Shown here: piece by piece, positions 1 through 11,139 of the stretch
How positions within the stretch are numbered: position 1 is the stretch's first letter
Layout of the letters: each line of letters starts with the position of its first letter
NCBI GenBank assembly: GCA_963920665.1
Contig: OY987263.1
Location: forward strand, 23,300,547 to 23,364,546
Length of the DNA stretch: 64,000 bases
From: Straminergon stramineum
Taxonomy: Eukaryota; Streptophyta; Bryopsida; Hypnales; Calliergonaceae
Direction of reading: 5' to 3'
The notes under the pieces: model-generated
What the model was told of the DNA's origin: nothing
Seen by the model: only the letters and a program-made list of their open reading frames with translations
The model's database searches: none
Made by a program: the position numbers and the translations under genes

Positions 1-2649
1 ATCCAAACTTGCAACCTATATTGAGCCTCACAAAAATTTAGTAAAATCCTCACACCCCACCAAGAGATCTCTTAGGGCCAAGCCCCCAATCTCGTCTGGG
101 AAAAAATATTAAAAAATTCATGAAACTCTCCACCAAGTGTATATTATAGATTGGCTTAATTTATAATTGGAAAAATGTATCTATAAATTTGATTGTTCAA
201 CATGCTCAAATAGGAAATACTAAACAAGGAGATCAAAGCCCTTCATAGAACGGTGAGGTTGACCTAGGAAAAGCAATCAATTGACTTGCCATCAACTCAT
301 ATGTAGATCTTTTGCATTGATTTTGGAAATTTTTCCAAATTAGAGTGGAGCATTTTCCAATAATAATGTTTGTAGACACATATGTGTAACTATACATATA
401 ATTACATGTATAATAAATAAGACTAAGAGTATGATCCAATGATCCATCATTGATGTGTTCTAACCTTGCTTGATTGTGCTAGATAATATGTTTAGTCTTA
501 AAAATTCTTAGACTAGGGAGGAAGGAGTGGAGAGGGACAATGGGAGCAAATCTAGAGATGGGTGAAGAGAGAGGGGTTATGGGAGTGGAATAAGGCAAGG
601 ATCAAGTAACGGAAGGGGAGGAGGAGGAAGGACTCTATTATTGAATACATACATGATAGCATGTTTATGGATCAAGAAAAGGATAAGGTATACCTTTTCA
701 AGGTGCTTGTAATGGAGCCCGAGAGTGAAGTGGATTTGGTTTGCCGGATGCAATTAGGTGGTGATCTTGAGAATGCATGGTTGATGTTTGATCACGTGAA
801 GTGTCATGGTTATAGGTTATCTACATTTTTCACAATCATAGGTACTATATTTTTCTAATCATCAAACTTTTCTCTAAAAGAAACCACCACTTTTTAAATT
901 TTCAAGGATAATCTCTAAAATTTCAGTTTGTTGGTTCCCAAACTCTAGGCTCTCAAAATCCAAGCTCAAGGCTCATTGTCTCATATTTCTAGGCTCACAT
1001 ACTAGCATCGATGATAATAATATGACTACATCTAGGTATCATTTTCTAATTGAGTTTGGGAGATGGGGTGGACTATCCATTTTTTCCTTGATTATCAATA
1101 GTTACAACATAATATGATGTGTCTTCTCTAATTTGTTTACGCAAATAAATGAAATTTACTTTTTATCTTTTGTTTTTCTAAACATATTTAGTGGATACTA
1201 ATGAGTAGTTTGCAACACTTAGAATTGCACTCTAATACTGTTTTGGCAATTTTTAAAAAAATATTGTGCTCCAATAGAAAAAAATGGAAAAAATGGAACT
1301 ACCATTCATGATTTTTTTGTGTCTATTATTGTAAATTTTTCCTAGGAAGGCATGTAACAAAGGAAGGTTTTATTTTTGTAATCCATTAGAATCTTGAAGC
1401 AAGAGTCTAAGGCATTTGCAATGCTATTTTTAAAAATCCTTCTACGAGAAAGTATGAGGGGGTCATTTTAAGAGGCTATAAAAATTTCAGATTGTACCTC
1501 CAAAAATAAGGGTTCAAAAGTACTTAAAATTCCCAAATCTCAAGTGTGATAGACTTTTGGGAATACTATGGCCTATTGCTCTATTTTTGAAAAATGCCAC
1601 AAAAAATGGTATAACCATGTACTCCTTGTGCAGCATTGGTAAAAATTTCATGGCAATCTGAGTAGAACTCCAGAAGTTATGTACCCAAAATCAAATTGCT
1701 ATGCAATGTGATGTAAAATAGTAACAAATATTTATTGCCATCACATGTTGTGCCATAATTAAGTAAAGTTGAAGACACTCTAAAGTAGCAACTATACTTC
1801 TTATTAATATATATACTTTTTGTATATTGAACATATTATACTAATAAAAGAATTGTGTTCATATGATACTACATTGTCCATGGTATAGTTTCAACTTTTC
1901 ATACCAAAATTGAAGTATAGATGGGTCATTGCAAGGAAGATCGACTGTTTTTTGTAGTGTTTGGCTTTTTGCTTGTTGTATTGTGACTTGTTGGAAAAAC
2001 ATATTTAAAAATAAAATAAAATATAGATAATTATTATAACAGTAGAAATATCATATCACCAAAATTTGAGGCATAAGAAAAATGTGGGTCAAAAGTTATT
2101 TACAAAATAGAGTGACACAATTTTTGTAGAAAATAGACACTTTGATGTTTTTATTTGTAAAAAATAGGGAAAAGAATTTTCAAAGAAACTAAAAATGGAC
2201 AATTAGGGAGGATTTTAGGATGAAGAGATTTTACCAAAAAAATGAAATAGAAACCATCTTCAATGTTCAAAATGACGCGCTCAAGGGACCCTATTTGCAT
2301 GCATGTGGAAGACAAAAAAGTAATGTTTTTTAAGTTCCCTTTGGTAGGCATATGAATGCCTAGTATGGGAATAGCCCACAAAATTTTCAAGTCTACATCA
2401 TTAATTTTGGATAATCCACAATACTAAAACCCCCTAAGCCCCAAAGTGTGACAAATTATCAAAATTGAAATTTAATTACAAAAAGTTTTTTTAATTTTTT
2501 TGAAAAATAAGGAATCTCATTAGCACCAAGTTATTCATCTTCAATAAAAATTTCAAGTACATGGGCTTCATACTCCAAAAGTTATGGCCAATGACAAATT
2601 CGTCACTCCAAATGTGATGTAAAATAGGACCAGTCTTTCTTGCAAACAC
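1..2649. other. AT-rich gene-free region with decayed repeats
   Basis: No convincing coding exon is seen; open frames are short and lack recognisable domains. The stretch at about 1240-1990 resembles, in inverted orientation, the segment around 13.35-14.1 kb: both contain phrases such as a cctaggaaggcatgtaa-like block followed by an agcaagagtctaaggcatttgc-like block. It is therefore a diverged dispersed repeat. The remainder shows nothing I can name. Confidence 0.5.
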
Positions 2650-3348
2650 CTTGATAATGAAAATGACATTTTTGGTCATTTTCAAAGTTTTGCATCCCTA
2701 AATTGATTTCAGATATGCCTATAAAAAAATTTCTACATTTGTTTATATAGATAATTTTACAAAATCATATCTAATATCCATTCTTCTTATGCAAACTTCA
2801 AAAAAGTTGAAGAAGTCATGTAATATTGTACACTTGGTTTTGTTCCAAACCCTCATGCCTAAAGAATTGAATCTTGTGGGTTTTTGTAGAAATGCACCTA
2901 TTCATCCAAAAATATGATAACTTTTGGCTAAGTACTCATCACCAAGGCCTTGTCCCTCCAAGAATAAGGGATTAAGGTCACATTGGTAATACTTCAAAAG
3001 ATCTTCTATGTCAAGGGCAAACAATTTAAAGTCTTCTACACAATACAAAATTCAAAAAAAATATTTGAACATTAGTTAAACAAACTAAGAAGCAATTGAA
3101 TCTACTACTAAAGGTTATATCTAAGATACATTGCCTTCATTGGCTTTGTCTTTGAGTAGGGTCCTATTTAGACCTCCTCACATTTTACTTTTGTCCTTGC
3201 AAAGCCTCCTCCACTTCTATGCAAAGCCAATAAAGAAATTCATCAAGCTTTTTGTTGTTATAGAAAAGGCAAAAATCATCTCTCAATAACTATAATTCTA
3301 GAGACCTACTAATCCTTTTGAGAAGAAAGCCAACTTGGTCACCCCTTG
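2650..3348. repeat. Outer part of the left arm of CHS inverted duplication 1
   Basis: Reading the reverse complement, this segment aligns by eye with 11140-11540 plus 12060-12370 downstream of CHS copy 2's promoter. Shared landmarks are the ggacaaggccttggtgatga block, the tggatattagatatgatt block and the gaccaagttggctttct block. Divergence is clearly higher than in the gene bodies (many substitutions and small indels). This shows that the inverted duplication is larger than the CHS transcription unit and is fairly old. Confidence 0.7.
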
Positions 3349-3621
3349 ATAGTGGTTATTTATTTATTTATTATTTTAAATATTTTTTATCATTTTGGAG
3401 AAGTAGCCATCTATTTCTTCAATATTTGTGTGATACTTGGGTGATATCTATATCAAAACTAGGTTAGGTGATACCTAGGTAAAATCTCACTATTCATCTT
3501 AATCTTAAAATACAGTAGTAATCTGTTGACCGAAATAAATGAAACTCTCCTTTACAAAAAACAGCCAACTTCGTCTTTTGGCTGAAACCCAATGGCGAAA
3601 AATCGTGCATAGAAAAACCTG
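3349..3621. mobile_element. Short non-autonomous insertion, possibly hAT-like, in left CHS arm
   Basis: The left arm carries about 275 bp here that are missing at the matching site in the right arm (around 11128-11140, reverse strand). The insertion is flanked on both sides by ccccttg (3342-3348 and 3622-3628), a 7-8 bp target duplication. The left end begins near tagtggttattt. A homologous copy sits at about 27785-28055, sharing a cattttggagaag block, a gtgatacttgggtgata block and a cttaaaatacaatatagtag-like block. The 8-bp duplication size would fit hAT elements, but the terminal inverted repeats are poor, so the superfamily is uncertain. Confidence 0.6.
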
Positions 3622-4043
3622 CCCCTTGGGAGTCCTGGCCCCTGCTCTGCCACTCGTTCATTTTGACTTGAACTTGAATCACAGAATCAAAGGTCCACAA
3701 CTGAGAGGACTTGCATGTTGACTCAATCATATTCTAATGCGTCAGGTAGACGAATATTCTGGCAATTCATTCGCCACGACGGTCGCTCACTGGCTGCCCT
3801 GCTATTTGTATATATTTCTGTCTATTTCTTTATGTTGGGTTGCTGATTGGGTCGCAAAGGGTCAAAGCCAAAAGCGTCAATTCCTCAATTACTTTCAACG
3901 CTTTCGCCTCAACACGACTCGGAGCCGCACAGTGGTGCTAGCCGGTGTGTCTTTCAGACTCTGTGGCAGGGTGGGTTGCCATCCAGTCAACTGCGTCTTG
4001 AGAATCAGAAAGGACTCACATGGAAAATTGTGTGAGCCACACC

Positions 4044-4051
4044 ATATATAA
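4044..4051 (+). promoter_or_regulatory. TATA box of CHS copy 1 with adjacent ACGT motif
   Basis: catatataacacgtcc lies about 275 bp before the CHS start codon. The TATA element is followed immediately by an ACGT-core motif, the kind of element common in light- or UV-regulated CHS promoters (family knowledge, not shown here). The same arrangement is conserved at copy 2. Transcription would start about 30 bp downstream, giving a 5' UTR of roughly 250 nt. Confidence 0.55.
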
Positions 4052-4324
4052 CACGTCCCTGCAATTGGAGCTTCACAGTTGAATTATCAATTGTTCGTAG
4101 AAGCAACATTCGATCACTTGCTGATCTTCGGAGAAACATTTGCTCCTTCGCAGCCGTATCTTGGCTTTGATTCAAAGTTTCAAACACTACTAGTGCACTT
4201 GCAATCAGAGTTGCAGTGGAAAAGTTGAGCAAGGTGAAAGAGAACAGAGACTTCACTAGTGTTTGAACGCGGACGTGTTACTGTGTTGCAATTGTGGGTG
4301 GGGAGCATTGTGAGGGCAATTGAA

Positions 4325-5920
4325 ATGGCGGCCAGCGGGGAGGTGACGAATGCAGTGGTGCTCCCCAGGGGGCAGCCACGAGCGGAGGGACCAGCGTGCG
4401 TGCTGGGCATTGGCACTGCCGTGCCACCCACGGAGTTTCTGCAGAGCGAGTACCCAGATTTCTTCTTCAACATCACCAACTGCAGTGAGAAGGAAGCCCT
4501 CAAGGCCAAGTTCAAGCGCATCTGTAAGTCTCCATCCTCGTACCCCATTCCACAATTAAGTGCTTTCTTCCGCATTATACCGTCGAACCCTTTCTGCACA
4601 ATTGCAAGTTGCAATGTCATCCAATTTAATGGACTGAAAATCCTGATTCGAGAAATTACTTTCGGCAAACTTGTTCAACTACAAGCTCTGGCAATGGTTA
4701 ACCCTCTCGATCATAAATTCTCTGCTGCACTTAATCATATACACTTCTGGATTAATTTTCCCTGGGCAACTTGAAGTTGCTCGATTTGTCAACACAAGGA
4801 ATTGCATTTACTTTGACGAATCCCTGTCTCTCGGAATACGACGAAAATCAGTGCCGGAAAACTAAAATTCTGATAACTAAATTGATCTAACCTTCCTGTC
4901 GGCAACCTTCTTGTTGCAGGTGACAAGTCTGGAATCCGCAAGCGCCACATGTTCCTGACGGAGGAGGTCCTGAAGGCCAACCCCGGAATCTGCACCTACA
5001 TGGAGCCGTCGCTCAACGTGCGCCACGACATCGTCGTGGTGCAGGTGCCCAAGCTGGCCGCAGAGGCCGCCGTGAAGGCCATCAAGGAGTGGGGAGGACG
5101 CAAGTCCGACATCACGCACATCGTCTTCGCCACCACCAGCGGAGTGAACATGCCCGGCGCAGACCACGCGCTGGCCAAGCTGCTGGGCCTCAAGCCCAGC
5201 GTGAAGCGCGTCATGATGTACCAGACGGGCTGCTTCGGCGGCGCCTCCGTCTTGAGGGTGGCCAAGGACTTGGCGGAGAACAACGCGGGCGCGCGCGTGC
5301 TGGCGGTGTGCAGCGAGGTCACGGCCGTGACGTACCGCGCGCCCAGCGAGAACCACTTGGACGGCCTGGTGGGTTCGGCTTTGTTCGGCGATGGCGCCGG
5401 GGTGTACGTGGTGGGCGCCGACCCCAAGCCCGCCGTGGAGAAGTCTCTGTTCGAGGTGCACTGGGCGGGCGAGACGATTTTGCCCGAGAGCGACGGCGCC
5501 ATCGACGGCCACTTGACGGAGGCGGGTCTGATTTTCCATTTGATGAAGGACGTTCCCGGGCTGATTTCGAAGAACATCGAGAAGTTTTTGACGGAGGCGC
5601 GCAAGTGCGTGGGTTCTCCTGCGTGGAACGAGATGTTTTGGGCCGTGCACCCCGGAGGCCCGGCCATTTTGGACCAGGTGGAGGCGAAGCTGAAGCTTTC
5701 TTCGGACAAGATGCAGGGCAGCCGCGACGTGCTTTCGGAGTTCGGCAACATGTCGAGTTCTTCGGTTTTGTTCGTGCTGGACCAGATCCGTCAGCGTTCT
5801 TTGAAGATGGGTTCCAGCACGCTGGGCGAGGGCAGCGACTTCGGTTTCTTCATCGGGTTCGGGCCGGGGCTCACCTTGGAGGTGCTCGTCCTACGCGCGG
5901 CCGCTAACGCCACCGCTTGA
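4325..5920 (+). CDS. CHS: Chalcone synthase, copy 1 (two exons)
   Basis: Type III polyketide synthase that condenses p-coumaroyl-CoA with three malonyl-CoA to naringenin chalcone, the first committed step of flavonoid synthesis (cytosolic/ER-associated in plants). Exon 1 is 4325-4523 and exon 2 is 4920-5920, with a 396-bp GT-AG intron in phase 1 splitting a Cys codon (residue 67), the conserved CHS intron position. The product is 399 aa, normal for the family. The catalytic triad Cys171, His310, Asn343 is present, as are gatekeepers Phe222 and Phe272, Thr204, Gly263, Ser345 and the C-terminal GFGPGLTLE signature, so true CHS activity is likely. The start ATG follows an in-frame upstream stretch with no ATG. 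Exon 2 is essentially identical to the other three copies; exon 1 differs ([13 protein letters not shown]-terminus). Confidence 0.95.
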
Positions 5921-6261
5921 ATCCGTTTCTAGTGTTCGTCGCATTCTATCTCCGCTGTCAATAGGAGTCAGCTGGCATCATAAATTTTTCAGCCTTTGCC
6001 TATGTGTATGGCAAGAATCCCGTGCGCACTTTGAAGTAGAAAACGGCCCCAGGTAATGGTGGTAGCGTTCGATCGAAGTTTGATGATTCTCATGCCGGAA
6101 AGTTGAAGACGAAATGAAACGCTGAAGTGATTGTAGGGCTCCTGGTTGGTTCTACACGAAGTGTTCGTTACATTGAGTTGGTCACGTGTAAGACCAGTGA
6201 CCATTCCCCTGTGTATATCATGTCGTAGCCTAATTCTTTGCTCTTAGCTTCAAGAGCGGTA

Positions 6262-6267
6262 AATAAA
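6262..6267 (+). terminator. Polyadenylation signal of CHS copy 1
   Basis: A canonical AATAAA lies about 340 nt after the stop codon, inside the 3' flank shared with copies 2 and 3. The shared flank ends near 6350, shortly after this signal. Confidence 0.5.
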
Positions 6268-6568
6268 TTGAGGTTAAATTATCCCTTTCTGTGGTGCATG
6301 CATTTCACTTGATGTTTGTCAGCTGAGCATTGGAAGTTGAGATATGCGGGAAGACATTAAACTTTTATATCAAATTTTTCAGCGGTTATCTTACTATCCT
6401 TATCAATGACGTGATTCTATACACACAACGAGACTTCGATAATCCATTTAGAGGGAGACATGTTCCCCAAAAATTCTGGGACTTTATCAATTTGATGCAC
6501 AGCTAGAGCTCTACTCTGCAACATAGGAAAGGTGATGAAGCACCATATGAATTCAATGAGGAGAAATA

Positions 6569-7063
6569 TCAAGTCTTGCCTTCAGTACTTGGTGGAGTCC
6601 ACCCAGTCAATCCGTCAACAGAAAACTCATAGCTCCCCTCCAAACCTTTCCTCACAGAAACGCCCTGCTGCTCCAAATTATCTTACACGCTACCCTTCTC
6701 GCCGAACCAGCCCAGCCGATCGGCAATCAAATGGAAATTTCGACCGTTGAGGCAGCGCACCATCACAAACCCCGTCTCGTAAGTAACACGGCTCATGGTC
6801 TTCGCAGACCGGTTATCACACAGGTTGCACGTGAACAGCATCGCAGGGTCATGTCTCTCGGATGGCTTAGATATCTCCTGCTCATCTTCTGCTTTCGTTT
6901 TCTTTGCTGTACTGATGTTGCTCCTATTGGGACCTATGTCTTTCCCGCTGCAGAAAGGTCGAACGTGAGATAAATTTGAAGTCGTAGTGGTTGAGTTCGA
7001 AACCCAAGCTCTTCGAATTGTAACAGCAGTGTGAGATTTTGTAATGTTACCTGTGCAAGACAT
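6569..7063 (-). pseudogene. Broken DNL-type zinc-finger (Zim17/HEP-like) gene remnant
   Basis: On the minus strand a reading frame ending at 6683 carries the DNL-type zinc-finger hallmark: FTCNLCDNRSAKTMSR, then a VMVRC segment, then FHLIADRLGWFG. These proteins are mitochondrial or plastid partners that keep Hsp70 soluble (family knowledge). Two lesions are visible. The second zinc knuckle, normally CPGC, reads CLNG, losing a zinc ligand. An in-frame TAA (6683-6685) follows GSV, after which the same frame stays open for 37 more codons (starting DNLEQQG) to a TGA at 6569-6571. Upstream, an RPFCSGK-type stretch looks like part of an organellar targeting peptide. The true start and any introns are not resolved. 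It could instead be a shortened but expressed gene. Confidence 0.75.
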
Positions 7064-7445
7064 TAAAGCACTTGGTTAGAAGGACTGGAAAGACTTCATT
7101 ACAAGTGATGTAGTTGAAATGGAATACCTTCAAATTTGAAAGTCATCATGGTTGTAGTCTTGGAATACATGCGGCCACAATAGTACTAAAGTTGCAGAGC
7201 CTTGGAGCCACGTGACAGTTGACATTGTTAGCTCTCATTATTTCAGTGGTTTATTGGTCTCTAGGGCTACAGTGGAAAAGGTGCAAGTCCAAAACTTCTT
7301 TGACGTGTCCTCTTGGTGAGAAGCAAAATTAGTGTCACTACAAAAAAAAAAAATTTTGTGAAAATTAGTACAATGAAGTAAATATTTCAATGTGCACTAA
7401 TCAAATATAAAATAATGTGACTTTGGTATATTAATGTCAAAGGCA

Positions 7446-7676
7446 TTAACGCCTCAAGGCCCAAGCAGTTTCTGTCCTTTTTCACAAGTTTGCATCATAC
7501 ATCAAGCTTATTACTTGATGTCAATTGTACTTTTGAACTTCCTCATTCCATATGAACATCAGAATATGAAATTCACTTAGATATACGTCTTAAAATGTAG
7601 GGAAATGGTGTTATAACTTTGACCTGTTGAACAGGTGAGAGGCACAAAATAGGCTCCTTGGGCCTTGAGGGGTTAA
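7446..7676. mobile_element. 231-bp MITE with TTAA ends, piggyBac-like signature
   Basis: The element begins TTAACGCCTCAAGGCCCAAG and ends CTTGGGCCTTGAGGGGTTAA. These are inverted repeats of about 20 bp with a single mismatch, bounded by TTAA on both sides. There is no coding capacity. It lies in the spacer between CHS copies 1 and 2. The TTAA target and CCC/GGG ends match the piggyBac superfamily convention, but no transposase is present to prove it. Confidence 0.75.
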
Positions 7677-8158
7677 TAGAATATATCACTGTGATAAGTA
7701 AATTATAAATATTCAAATTTGCGCCAAGAGCCGTGCATGGCGAGATCTGGCAAGGTCCATAATCAAGCAATTCGATTTCATTGAAATCAAGCCCTAGTGT
7801 AACCATACATGAACATCCAGAGCACAAAAATAACTGGTCTGACGCACCTAAGCAGTCTCAAATAAGCTGTGACATCGACACCGCTGGCCCTCGCCCTGAT
7901 AAAAGAGAGTAAGAAAATTCTCGGAGAGCAAAAACCAGTAGTACAAGCGACCCGCAAGAATGAATCGTCAGCAAACAACCCTGAAGCTCTTCGTAAAACC
8001 ACTCCAGTCCACCTTAATTGACACCTCCAATTGCGACAAAAAAAAATCAGATATCCGGCAAACTGTGACATGATCCCACATTCCATTTCAGGCATTTAAT
8101 TAATCCCACATTTCATTATTGCAAATCTGCACAGCTATACTCCGTCTGCTTGGAAATT

Positions 8159-8490
8159 TGAAAACATTGAAATGCTACAATTCACAGTCTTCGTCCGTTG
8201 GTAAACAGAAAATCTTCCGGAGCTCACACTGAGCACGAACGCTACCAGGAGAAATTTCGGTGTGAGCCAGTTATCAAATCAAACAAGAAGCATTCAGAGC
8301 TCTGGTCTCAACTATCAAATAATGGTACGATAACAAGAACAAGAAAAGCTCAAGGTCCGTATTCAAGAGCAAAAGTCCCCAAAATCCACAATCAGTCAAA
8401 GGCACGAACATCACCGAAAACGAACGAAAACTTCCAATGCTCAACTGACAAACATCAAGTGAAATGCATGCACCACAGAAAGGGATAATT
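8159..8490. repeat. Extended 3' flank shared by CHS copies 2 and 3
   Basis: In reverse complement this matches 23810-24142 downstream of copy 3, including a ttcgttcgttttcggtgatg block and a final tgtgaattgtagcatttca block, with a few substitutions. Copy 1 lacks it beyond the first 40 bases. Copies 2 and 3 therefore share a longer 3' history with each other than either does with copy 1. Confidence 0.75.
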
Positions 8491-8499
8491 TAACCTCAA

Positions 8500-8505
8500 T
8501 TTATT
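8500..8505 (-). terminator. Polyadenylation signal of CHS copy 2
   Basis: AATAAA on the minus strand, at the position equivalent to that of copy 1, about 340 nt beyond the copy 2 stop codon. Confidence 0.5.
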
Positions 8506-8846
8506 TACCGCTCTTGAAGCTAAGAGCAAAGAATTAGGCTACGACATGATATACACAGGGGAATGGTCACTGGTCTTACACGTGACCAACTCAATGTAAC
8601 GAACACTTCGTGTAGAACCAACCAGGAGCCCTACAATCACTTCAGCGTTTCATTTCGTCTTCAACTTTCCGGCATGAGAATCATCAAACTTCGATCGAAC
8701 GCTACCACCATTACCTGGGGCCGTTTTCTACTTCAAAGTGCGCACGGGATTCTTGCCATACACATAGGCAAAGGCTGAAAAATTTATGATGCCAGCTGAC
8801 TCCTATTGACAGCGGAGATAGAATGCGACGAACACTAGAAACGGAT

Positions 8847-10445
8847 TCAAGCGGTGGCGTTAGCGGCCGCGCGTAGGACGAGCACCTCCAAGGTGAGCCC
8901 CGGCCCGAACCCGATGAAGAAACCGAAGTCGCTGCCCTCGCCCAGCGTGCTGGAACCCATCTTCAAAGAACGCTGACGGATCTGGTCCAGCACGAACAAA
9001 ACCGAAGAACTCGACATGTTGCCGAACTCCGAAAGCACGTCGCGGCTGCCCTGCATCTTGTCCGAAGAAAGCTTCAGCTTCGCCTCCACCTGGTCCAAAA
9101 TGGCCGGGCCTCCGGGGTGCACGGCCCAAAACATCTCGTTCCACGCAGGAGAACCCACGCACTTGCGCGCCTCCGTCAAAAACTTCTCGATGTTCTTCGA
9201 AATCAGCCCGGGAACGTCCTTCATCAAATGGAAAATCAGACCCGCCTCCGTCAAGTGGCCGTCGATGGCGCCGTCGCTCTCGGGCAAAATCGTCTCGCCC
9301 GCCCAGTGCACCTCGAACAGAGACTTCTCCACGGCGGGCTTGGGGTCGGCGCCCACCACGTACACCCCGGCGCCATCGCCGAACAAAGCCGAACCCACCA
9401 GGCCGTCCAAGTGGTTCTCGCTGGGCGCGCGGTACGTCACGGCCGTGACCTCGCTGCACACCGCCAGCACGCGCGCGCCCGCGTTGTTCTCCGCCAAGTC
9501 CTTGGCCACCCTCAAGACGGAGGCGCCGCCGAAGCAGCCCGTCTGGTACATCATGACGCGCTTCACGCTGGGCTTGAGGCCCAGCAGCTTGGCCAGCGCG
9601 TGGTCTGCGCCGGGCATGTTCACTCCGCTGGTGGTGGCGAAGACGATGTGCGTGATGTCGGACTTGCGTCCTCCCCACTCCTTGATGGCCTTCACGGCGG
9701 CCTCTGCGGCCAGCTTGGGCACCTGCACCACGACGATGTCGTGGCGCACGTTGAGCGACGGCTCCATGTAGGTGCAGATTCCGGGGTTGGCCTTCAGGAC
9801 CTCCTCCGTCAGGAACATGTGGCGCTTGCGGATTCCAGACTTGTCACCTGCAACAAGAAGGTTGCCGACAGGAAGGTTAGATCAATTTAGTTATCAGAAT
9901 TTTAGTTTTCCGGCACTGATTTTCGTCGTATTCCGAGAGACAGGGATTCGTCAATGTACATGCATCTCATTTTGTGCTACTTCAAGTCGCCATGGGAAAA
10001 TTAATCCAGGAACTGAGTATATGACTTCACATTCGATATGTGCAGCAGAGAATTTATGATCGAGAGGGTTAACCATTGCCAGAACTTGTAGTTGAACAAG
10101 TTTGCTGAAAGTAATTTCTTGAATCAGGATTTTCAGTCCATTAAATTGGATGACATTGCAACTTGCAATTGTGCAGAAAGGGTTCGACGGTATAATGCGG
10201 AAGAAAGCACTCAATTGTGGAATGGGGCACGAGGATGGAGACTTACAGATGCGCTTGAACTTGGCCTTGAGGGCTTCTTTCTCACTGCAGTTGGTGATGT
10301 TGAAGAAGAAATCTGGGTACTCGCTCTGCAGAAACTCCGTGGGTGGCACAGCTGTGCCAATGCCCAGCACGCACGCTGGCCCCTCCGCTCGTGGCTGTCC
10401 CCTGGGAAGCACCACTGCATTCCTCGCCTCCCCGCTGGCCGCCAT
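8847..10445 (-). CDS. CHS: Chalcone synthase, copy 2 (two exons)
   Basis: Same enzyme as copy 1. Exon 1 is 10247-10445 and exon 2 is 8847-9847, separated by a 399-bp phase-1 intron (9848-10246). The product is 399 aa with the full catalytic triad (Cys171, His310, Asn343) and CHS-type Phe gatekeepers. Exon 1 encodes [12 protein letters not shown], differing from copy 1 at two residues and several silent sites. Exon 2 and about 400 bp of 3' flank are essentially identical to copy 1. The middle of the intron differs strongly from copy 1, while its two ends match, giving a patchwork. It is transcribed convergently toward copy 1 across a spacer of about 2 kb. Confidence 0.95.
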
Positions 10446-10719
10446 TTCAATTGCCCTCACAATGCTCCCCACCCACAATTGCAACACAGTAACACGTCCG
10501 CGTTCAAACACTAGTGAAGTCTCTGTTCTCTTTCACCTTGCTCAACTTTTCCACTGCAACTCTGATTGGAAGTGCACTAATAGTATTAGAATCAAATCGA
10601 AGATGCGACTGCGTAAGAGCAAATATATATGTTTCTCCGAAGATCAGCAAGTGAATGTTGCTTCGAATTCTACGATCGAGTGATCATTCAACTGTGAAGC
10701 TCCATTTGCAAGGACGTGT

Positions 10720-10727
10720 TATATATA
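10720..10727 (-). promoter_or_regulatory. TATA box of CHS copy 2
   Basis: On the minus strand, ctatatataacacgtcc repeats the TATA-plus-ACGT arrangement of copy 1, about 275 bp before the start codon. Confidence 0.55.
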
Positions 10728-11139
10728 GCGTTACTCCCTCAATTTTCCATACGAGTCCCTTCTGATTCTCAAGACGCAGTTGACTGGATTGCAACACACC
10801 CTTCTGCACAGTCTGAAAAACTGGCACGCCGGCTAGCACCACTGTGCGGCTCCGAGTCGTGTTGAGGCGAAAGCGTTGAAAGTAATTGAGGAATTGACGC
10901 TTTTGGCTTTGACCTTTTGCGACCCAACATAAAGGAATAGACAGAAATATATACAAATAGCAGGGCAGCCAGTGAGCGACCGTCGCGGCGAATGAATTGC
11001 CAGAATATTCGTCTACCTGACGCATTAGAATATGATTGAGTCAACATTCAAGACCTTTCAGTTGTGGACCTTTGATTCTGTGATTCAAGTTCAAGTCAAA
11101 ATGAACGAGTGGCAGAGCAGGGGCCAGGTCTGCCAAGGA

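Larger units (their letters stand above)
3622..6350. repeat. Left arm (core) of CHS inverted duplication 1
   Basis: The segment matches the reverse complement of about 8450-11128. Similarity is patchy in the promoter, exon 1 and mid-intron. It becomes essentially perfect from the tgacgaatccctg block in the intron (about 4813) through exon 2 and the 3' UTR to about 6330. Beyond ggaagtt near 6350, copy 1 diverges abruptly from copies 2 and 3, marking a breakpoint. Confidence 0.85.
6351..8158. other. Spacer between CHS copies 1 and 2
   Basis: This is single-copy sequence between the two tail-to-tail arms. It contains the DNL zinc-finger remnant (6569-7063, minus strand) and a TTAA-flanked MITE (7446-7676). 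The rest (7064-7445 and 7677-8158) has no recognisable gene. A tRNA-like B-box phrase near 6996 lacks any matching A box or acceptor stem. Confidence 0.5.
8450..11139. repeat. Right arm (core) of CHS inverted duplication 1
   Basis: Inverted counterpart of 3622-6350. It carries CHS copy 2 and its promoter. It lacks the roughly 275-bp insertion present in the left arm and so supplies the empty site near 11128-11140. Confidence 0.85.

Noticed and set aside
4180..4668. Minus-strand frame of 162 aa opposite CHS copy 1 exon 1
   Set aside because: Antisense of a conserved exon plus 5' UTR; no independent domain or promoter evidence.
4877..5751. Long antisense frames (about 250-257 aa) across CHS exon 2, and a +2 frame of 272 aa, repeated in all four copies
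   Set aside because: They are shadows of the GC-rich CHS codons. Low-complexity His/Arg/Gly content, no domain, and they recur only because exon 2 is identical in each copy.
6532..6973. Plus-strand frames of 72 and 80 aa
   Set aside because: They lie opposite the recognisable DNL zinc-finger frame and have no domain of their own.
6985..7012. tRNA-like B-box phrase gagttcgaaacccaagctc
   Set aside because: No A box at the right distance and no acceptor-stem pairing; it falls in the leader of the DNL remnant.
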